The notes under the pieces: model-generated
The model's input: only the letters and a program-made list of their open reading frames with translations
Database searches by the model: none
What the model was told of the DNA's origin: nothing
In this document: in pieces, positions 58,659 through 64,000 of the stretch
Numbering within the stretch: position 1 is the first letter of the stretch
Layout: each line of letters begins with the position of its first letter
Assembly: GCA_928212115.1 (NCBI GenBank)
Contig: CAKMRJ010005634.1
Span: 256,495,011 to 256,559,010, forward strand
Reading direction: 5' to 3'
Length of the DNA stretch: 64,000 nt
Source: Lactuca virosa
Lineage: Eukaryota > Streptophyta > Magnoliopsida > Asterales > Asteraceae
Program-made: the position numbers and the translations under genes

Positions 58659-60131
58659 CTAAACCTCTAGCAGCTGAGAAGTTGATTTCTTAGCTTCGTT
58701 ACTAGCAGAGATAACCAAAGTATCGAAATAAGCAACATTATCATCAAAAGCAATTAATTCATAATCATAAGCACTCAAAGGATTATTAAAACATTGAAGA
58801 ATAGAATGTACCTTTGTTGTCATGGGTGATTTATTTCCTCCTTTGGTCATAAAACAACGACCATTCACCGCTTCGTTACTTTCTTCCTCAAACTTGGCAT
58901 ACATCGACCCATGCGTAGGATTACGCATTTCCTCGTCATCAGAACCTGAGGACCAGATTTGGTATGTTCCTTCATCATCATCCTCACCTTTCGCCACAAG
59001 AGAGATTCCTTTCGCTTTCGCCCTTACTTCCTCCAGGCGTTAGACATAATATGCTTCGTCTTTCACTTTATTTTTCTTTTCTTCCTTCTTTCGAAGCATA
59101 CAATCACTAGACATATGATTTGCACCATGAAAATAGTGACAATTAATTCCAGAGTCTCCTTTCAGTTTTTTCTCAACTTTCTGCTCTTCCTCTTTAACAA
59201 AACTTTTCTCACTTTTCTTTTTCTCTTCTCCTCCTATTTTTGCCACGAATTTTCCTTTTCCCTTACCAATTTTCGACTTTGAACTAAAAGGTTTCTTGAA
59301 AAGTTTCTTTACCCTATTATTCTAGTAACATGCAACATCTTCATCGTCTGAATTAACAAAAAATCCTTCACTATCAGAATCTTCCTTTTTAACTGACTCT
59401 TTCTCATTAACTTTCGACATCAAAGCTAATGGTCCTCCAATGCTAATTTTTGATTCCTCAGCAATTTCATTTACTTCTCCGTCATGAGTTTTTAGCAGAT
59501 TGTACAAGTCATTAAGCGTTGAAGTATCGAAACTCTGCTGAGTTTTCACCATCAATGTCACATTCCTCCATTCTTTTCGCAAACCCATGATGAATGTCAA
59601 ATTAAACTCCATGGTTGTTCGAGTAATTCCATGGCGATTACATTTGTAGATTAATTCATTCAACCGTTCATAGTAATCTTCTATCGATTCACCACCCTTC
59701 TGTTTGAATTCTTTCAATTCAATCAAACAATGTTTTATAGAATTGATCTTAATTTTTTCACTTCCTTGAAACTTTTCTTTGAGATTGTTCCAGATGTCTT
59801 TTGCAGTTGTATAGCTTCTGACATAGTTGTAAACAACAGGAGGCAATGCACCACGCAATTCTCTCATACATCTTTTCTCAAGCTTCTTCATTCTATCAGT
59901 TTGATCAGTAACACTTGAAGTTCCAGATGAAGATCCAATTGCTTGAACATTTGGTGGAGTAGTACCATTTCCAGTAATACATGACCAGAGCTCCTCATCC
60001 AGCCCGTTCAATTAGTCTTGCATGCGATCAGCCCACTGATCATATTATTCCGGGATGAGCATAGGAATCTTAGTTGAAGATCCTAGCATATGAGAATAGG
60101 ATGTCACTGAGTTCAGGTTGAGATTAGCCAT
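58659..60131 (-). pseudogene. gag: C3: copia gag fragment in inverse orientation within C2
   Basis: Starts MANLNLNSVTSYSHML at 60131, with stops at codons 29 and 40, then is open from 60011 to 59322 with the SIRE-like Gag core (AKDIWNNLKEKFQGS, LNELIYKCNRHGI, FIMGLRKEW). A zinc knuckle follows at 59141-59100 with Phe in place of the second Cys. A further acidic stretch (58997-58659) resembles S1/S2 Gag. No pol follows. This copy keeps Trp where S1 and S2 both have TAG. Confidence 0.85.
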
Positions 60132-60366
60132 GAACGTACGGATGAATTTTTCAGAAAAAACTTAAGATTTTTTGGAAACAGATAGCTGAAACGATCAGAG
60201 ATTTCAAGCAGAATACTCGATTCAACAAATCAGTTGCAGAATCGAATCACAACTACAGATCAACAATGTTGTTCAAAACAAAAGGCGCGGAAACTTTTGA
60301 ATCCAAAATTTGATTCAAAAACCTTTTGATTCAGAATGAATATCAGATAGCAGAGATATGATTCCT

Positions 60367-60378
60367 GATCTGATACCA
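60367..60378 (-). other. C3 primer-binding site
   Basis: TGGTATCAGATC on the minus strand, one mismatch to the tRNA-Met site, two bases from the C3 LTR. Confidence 0.75.
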
Positions 60379-60380
60379 AT

Positions 60381-60674
60381 TGATGAATTATTGAATCGAG
60401 AAATGTAAAGTAAATCAGAGTAATGAGAATTATGAACACCGAATGTAAATAGGATCTGGTTTCAACTCATATTATGCTTGAAGGTTACAGAGAGAAAACT
60501 AGACAAGATTGACTCATAGTTCTTATCTAACTCTAAGTAACTCCCCTATTTATAGGAGAACAATAAAGCATACAAAAAAATTACAAAGGACTAGACATTC
60601 AGTTTCGACATAAACAACCTTTGTAAAATAACATTACAATTTCGACATCTTACAACCTAACTTCGACCTTAACA
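60381..60674 (-). repeat. C3 5' LTR (about 294 bp)
   Basis: On the minus strand TGTTAAGGTCG (60674) to AATAATTCATCA (60381), next to the primer site. The outer end is inferred from the TGTTA start. Confidence 0.65.
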
Positions 60675-61550
60675 TTTTGATAAGGATATCGATGGCTAGC
60701 TGAATGAAAAGCGAAAGATGAAGAGGTCGGTGGTCGATTCTCTAAGGTTTAAGGATGAATCGTGGATGGTCGAGTAACGAACGGGTGTAGTTCGTTAAAG
60801 AGAAATTGATTCGATTGTTTGATAACGAATGATTGAATTCATTGTTTGTGTAGACTTCGTTACATGTATAACGAATTGGGAAGAAAACACACAAGTTTCG
60901 AATTGGGTCCCTAATCTTTTCACGAAATGACATAAATGGTCCAACTCCGACATTCGTGTCAACAATTTGTGAAGAAAGCTAAAGTTTCTCATTTAGCCCT
61001 GTAGTCTCGAAATGTCGCAGAAATTAACCAACTTTGAAATTGGGCTAACAATGCTGAGAAATTGAAGATTTTACGAGTTCAGTCCCTACAGTTAATGCGG
61101 AGTTACTCTTTATGCCCAGTTTTGCAAATGGGGGAGTGTTTCGCATCTTAAGTTGTTTTTGGCGCAACAGGTCCCTGTAGAATTCTAAAAGTAACAATTT
61201 TTACCCGGATTTTGGAAATTCTTGCAACCCTCACCCAAAAGTCGAAAATTTTCACAAAAATTGGAAATTTTCAAGACTTTTTCATGATTGTTTTTCCATG
61301 CAAGTTTTTCGAGGTTTCATTTTTGGCACACATCAAGGGGGAGTTATGTGAAGATTAATCCTCGGGCGCTTCTCACCCTTAATGGGTTTTATAATCATTT
61401 TTTGATTATAAAAAGGGAAAGAATGAAGAGCGGGTATTCGAAGCTTCAAGTATTCATTTGTGGATTTGAAGACCGATATCATTTCGAGGGGGAGTTGGTC
61501 TTGATCACGCGAGCTCATTGGATATTGAAGTCGGGACATCTAATCCTAAC
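60675..61550 (+). other. C2 interior, non-coding
   Basis: No gene seen. Several GGGGGAG tracts (about 61131, 61337, 61490, 61555) punctuate it. Confidence 0.55.
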
Positions 61551-61564
61551 TTTGAGGGGGAGAA

Positions 61565-61846
61565 TGTTAGGGTGCAAAGTTCTACTTGGATGTGGCTTAC
61601 CCTCTTGTATGTGTAAATGGGTTGAGTCTTTTCCTATAATTAGGAAGTGAGTGACTCCCATTATGTAATGTTCATTTGGAGAAATTAGTTTTAGAGAGAG
61701 AAATAGCAAACCCATTTGTTTTCTTTCTAACCAAACTAATGAGAGCTTGAAACAAGATTTATTTACTCCATGTGTTCATGATTTGTATGATGATTCACTA
61801 GATCATTAATATTTCACATTTTGTCATCATAATCAACACAACCACA
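61565..61846 (+). repeat. C2 3' LTR (282 bp)
   Basis: TGTTAGGGTGCAAAG to CACAACCACA, followed by TSD GGCCA. Confidence 0.85.
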
Positions 61847-61851
61847 GGCCA

Positions 61852-62043
61852 AGGTCAAACCGTTTGACCATATGGTTAAGAGAAAGGCTAGTTCTGAGAT
61901 AGTTCCATGTGTTAATCCTAAAAGGTCCACATCTTTCTATTGTCAATTAGAGGACCATTCGTTGTGAAGCTGCTCAGACTACCTGAAAGATCTTAGAGAT
62001 AGTAAAGTCAAGTTGTGTGACTCTATATCAGGTACATCCATTA
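61852..62043 (+). pseudogene. gag: C1 gag, zinc-knuckle end
   Basis: Resumes the frame lost at 58309: basic KVKPFDHMVKRK, then FYCQ ... HSL-stop-SC (TGG to TGA inside the knuckle) and DYLKDLRD, the usual end of this Gag type. Confidence 0.72.
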
Positions 62044-62499
62044 TATAACTCCATTATTTTATTAAGTTCCTATTTGTAGATTCTTAATACATTATGTGAT
62101 GATCACGTTTTGATGTTTTACAGGATCTAAGAGAAAGAAGGAAGCTTAAGAAGAGTGAGTTGAATCTGATCATGAGATATGGATTTTGGTCGCATGGATC
62201 AATGATCAGATTTAGAAGTTACTACTTGGAAGTTATGATAATTTAATAGATTGCTTAGGAAATGTCTAGAAACATTGTTTTCATATTTTTTCATTGTAAG
62301 GACAAAATTTTTCCGCTTATTATTAATAAAAGTGAAATTTTGGTTTATATAGTTGGTTTACTTTATATTTCCTTGCAATGGTATTTATGAAAATTGGTTG
62401 TTACATATCCATTATTAGCAATATTAAATGTGGATTTGTTTCTTAATTATATCGTTTATGGTAGTGTCATGATTGACTAAGTGAAAAGGAATTCTCATC

Positions 62500-64000
62500 A
62501 CCCAAGTTCCAATTTGATAGAAACTTGGAGTCATGCAATTTGAATAGTGTGATGTGTGAAAATCTTGATCGTTGGAAGATTATGACTAATTCGTTGATCA
62601 CATGTTTATGTGGGTCAAGTGAAGGACTAATAGGTCTAGTACACATTGATGTGGACTATTCAGATCTACCACAAAGGATAATAACTATTTTCGTCATGAT
62701 TGACTGATGTTTTCAGTAAGCTTGGTTATGTTTATAAGATAAACATGATTCTCATACTTTGAAAAGTTTCAAAGAGTGGCCTAATGAATAAGAAGAGTCT
62801 GTTAGGCGGAAAGATAAAGGTTTCTCCATTCTGAAAGGAAAGGAGAGTACTTTAGTATTCTGTTTTATGATCATCTTAAATGATTGTGGAACTGTATCTC
62901 AATTGATCCTCGAAGAACATCTTAGGGTAATTGTATGAATAAGAAATAGAATCAGATATGTTGAAATAGTTAGATCAAGAGACGAGTCATACTTCGTAGC
63001 CAAAAAAGTTTTGGAGCCATGCTCTATTTACTACACATCGTATCTTCAAACTTATTTCTTACTAATTAGGTTTATAATACCTCATGAAATGTGGAGTAAT
63101 AATGTTTTCATACTCAAGCACATTGGGAATTGGAAGTTGTGATGTTTTGTTTAAAACAAAGGATGAACTAAGACCAATTCCATGAAGTGTTTCTTGTCGG
63201 GAATCCACACTAATTTTTGAATATTTATTTTTGCTCATCAAGGAATATTCATTGAAGAGAGAAACTTATATGTCAAAAAGTCAGTGGGAGTCTTATTGAT
63301 CTTGAAGAGTTTCAGGAGTCAATCGAGAATAAAGCTTTTAGTTATCACTAGTACACAACCCAAGGTTGATAACCTATCGTTTTAAGTTGACACGTTCTTG
63401 TTTCTATGCACCTTCCAGTTAAGTTGTCAATGCTTATGAGTTCTATGGTTCTCATTAGACTGCCAAGGCAAAGCATGTTGATCAGTGAAAGTATATTGAT
63501 CAATATAGGTGAGCTGCTTAACAACACGAAAGCACTGGTAGGCCCCTTGTGCTACCAGAGGGAAAGAAATTAAGAATGAGCGAAGTTCAGTCCATGAAAG
63601 GGAAGCTAAATTTGATTTGTATTTTGTCCCTTACCTTATCTTATGATTGTAGGTTGGAAATGACGGATTCACATGGATGGGAATGTATACACCATAAAAT
63701 CTAAGTGGCAAAGTTTTTGCTCTAATTCATGAGAATTATTATGAGAAAACACTTTCACTAGTAAAATTTACATATCTGATAAATATCATTATGATTAGTG
63801 GTGTGATAATTGCATTCTCAAATTCGCAATATGATTACGACATCCCTTTTCGTAGTTTGAATTGTGAGAAATGTCAAGGAACTATTTGAACGTTCAGGAC
63901 TTATAGTTATAAGTTTTGAAAGGGTTTAAACACACACATATGCTATCTAATGAAGGTGTATAAGCTTGAGAAGTCTAGATGAAGACTTATCAAAGCATCA
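62500..64000 (+). pseudogene. pol: C1 pol remnants (integrase and RT), cut by the window end
   Basis: No long ORF, but copia Pol landmarks appear in order over three frames: integrase entry GLVHIDV (about 62634), SERRN-region remains (about 62940), PHEMW (63082), FIEERNL before the RT linker (63248), EIQSMK-type RT start (63570), DSHGWECIHH (63664, cf. DMDGNVH), ASIRIILA-type remains (63770), and a GLKQAS-type remnant at the last bases. Decay is heavy: many indels and stops. The weak similarity makes exact domain limits unsafe. Confidence 0.65.

Larger units (their letters stand above)
58310..61846 (+). mobile_element. C2: small LTR element inside C1 gag, carrying C3
   Basis: LTRs at 58310-58595 and 61565-61846, TSD GGCCA (58305-58309, 61847-61851). 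A polypurine tract TTTGAGGGGGAGAA (61551-61564) precedes the 3' LTR. No plus-strand gag or pol is found. The interior holds the inverted copia piece C3 and about 0.9 kb of non-coding sequence. The end of the 5' LTR is uncertain by a few bases, and no plus-strand primer site is visible after it. Confidence 0.8.
55378..64000 (+). mobile_element. C1: decayed copia retrotransposon, runs off the window
   Basis: 5' LTR 55378-56213, degenerate tRNA-Met primer site 56215-56227, long A/T-rich leader, gag (57721-58309 and 61852-62043, split by C2), then pol remnants through integrase and RT to the window end. The 3' LTR lies outside. Both the gag and the pol order are standard for copia. Confidence 0.82.

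Noticed and set aside
1..64000. Search for host genes, tRNA, rRNA or a non-transposon system
   Set aside because: None found. Every long ORF traces to gag, pol or the third ORF of a retroelement, or to repeats.

Overview
This window looks like a repeat-packed, gene-free stretch of a plant nuclear chromosome, most likely a daisy-family plant and probably a lettuce relative (Lactuca). That guess rests on LTRs rich in ACTCGNCGAGT-type palindromes and on retrotransposon families I associate with lettuce; it is recognition, not a database result. I found no host gene, tRNA or rRNA. Nearly all of the sequence is LTR retrotransposons inserted into one another, and most boundaries can be proved by 5-bp target-site duplications (TSDs).

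Names used here. G0 (1-2886, minus) is a gypsy LTR running off the left edge. F1 and F2 (2887-3891) are copia and gypsy LTR fragments. G1 (minus, 4145-54991) is an old Tekay-like gypsy. Its 3' LTR is split by G2 (plus, 4291-49504, TSD TGTTT), a gypsy with 2.46-kb LTRs and only a remnant gag. G2 is split by S2 (minus, 7372-45606, TSD ACCAG), a SIRE-type copia. S2's 3' LTR is split by its relative S1 (plus, 7397-21649, TSD TAGAT), and S2's third ORF is split by L1 (plus, 22016-33257, TSD TTAAC), a large non-coding LTR element. S1's third ORF holds a gypsy solo LTR (18202-19803, TSD CCAAG), and L1 holds L2 (28417-32082, TSD ACGTT), a young non-coding element. The nest is therefore five levels deep.

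To the right, 51750-54991 is decayed G1 pol on the minus strand. It is cut by C1, a decayed copia on the plus strand (LTR from 55378, gag, then pol wreckage to the window end). C1 gag is split by C2 (58310-61846, TSD GGCCA), which carries an inverted copia gag fragment with one LTR (C3).

S1 and S2 carry gag, then protease-integrase-RT-RNase H, then a long third ORF. The third ORF is the most interesting content: it has a conserved N-terminal domain, NLS-like basic patches, a Ser/Pro-rich linker, a coiled coil and a conserved C-terminal domain. Both elements also share an in-frame TAA exactly between gag and protease, and a TAG at gag codon 126. All coding regions are broken by stops or frameshifts. 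The longest intact stretch is the S2 RT-RNase H.
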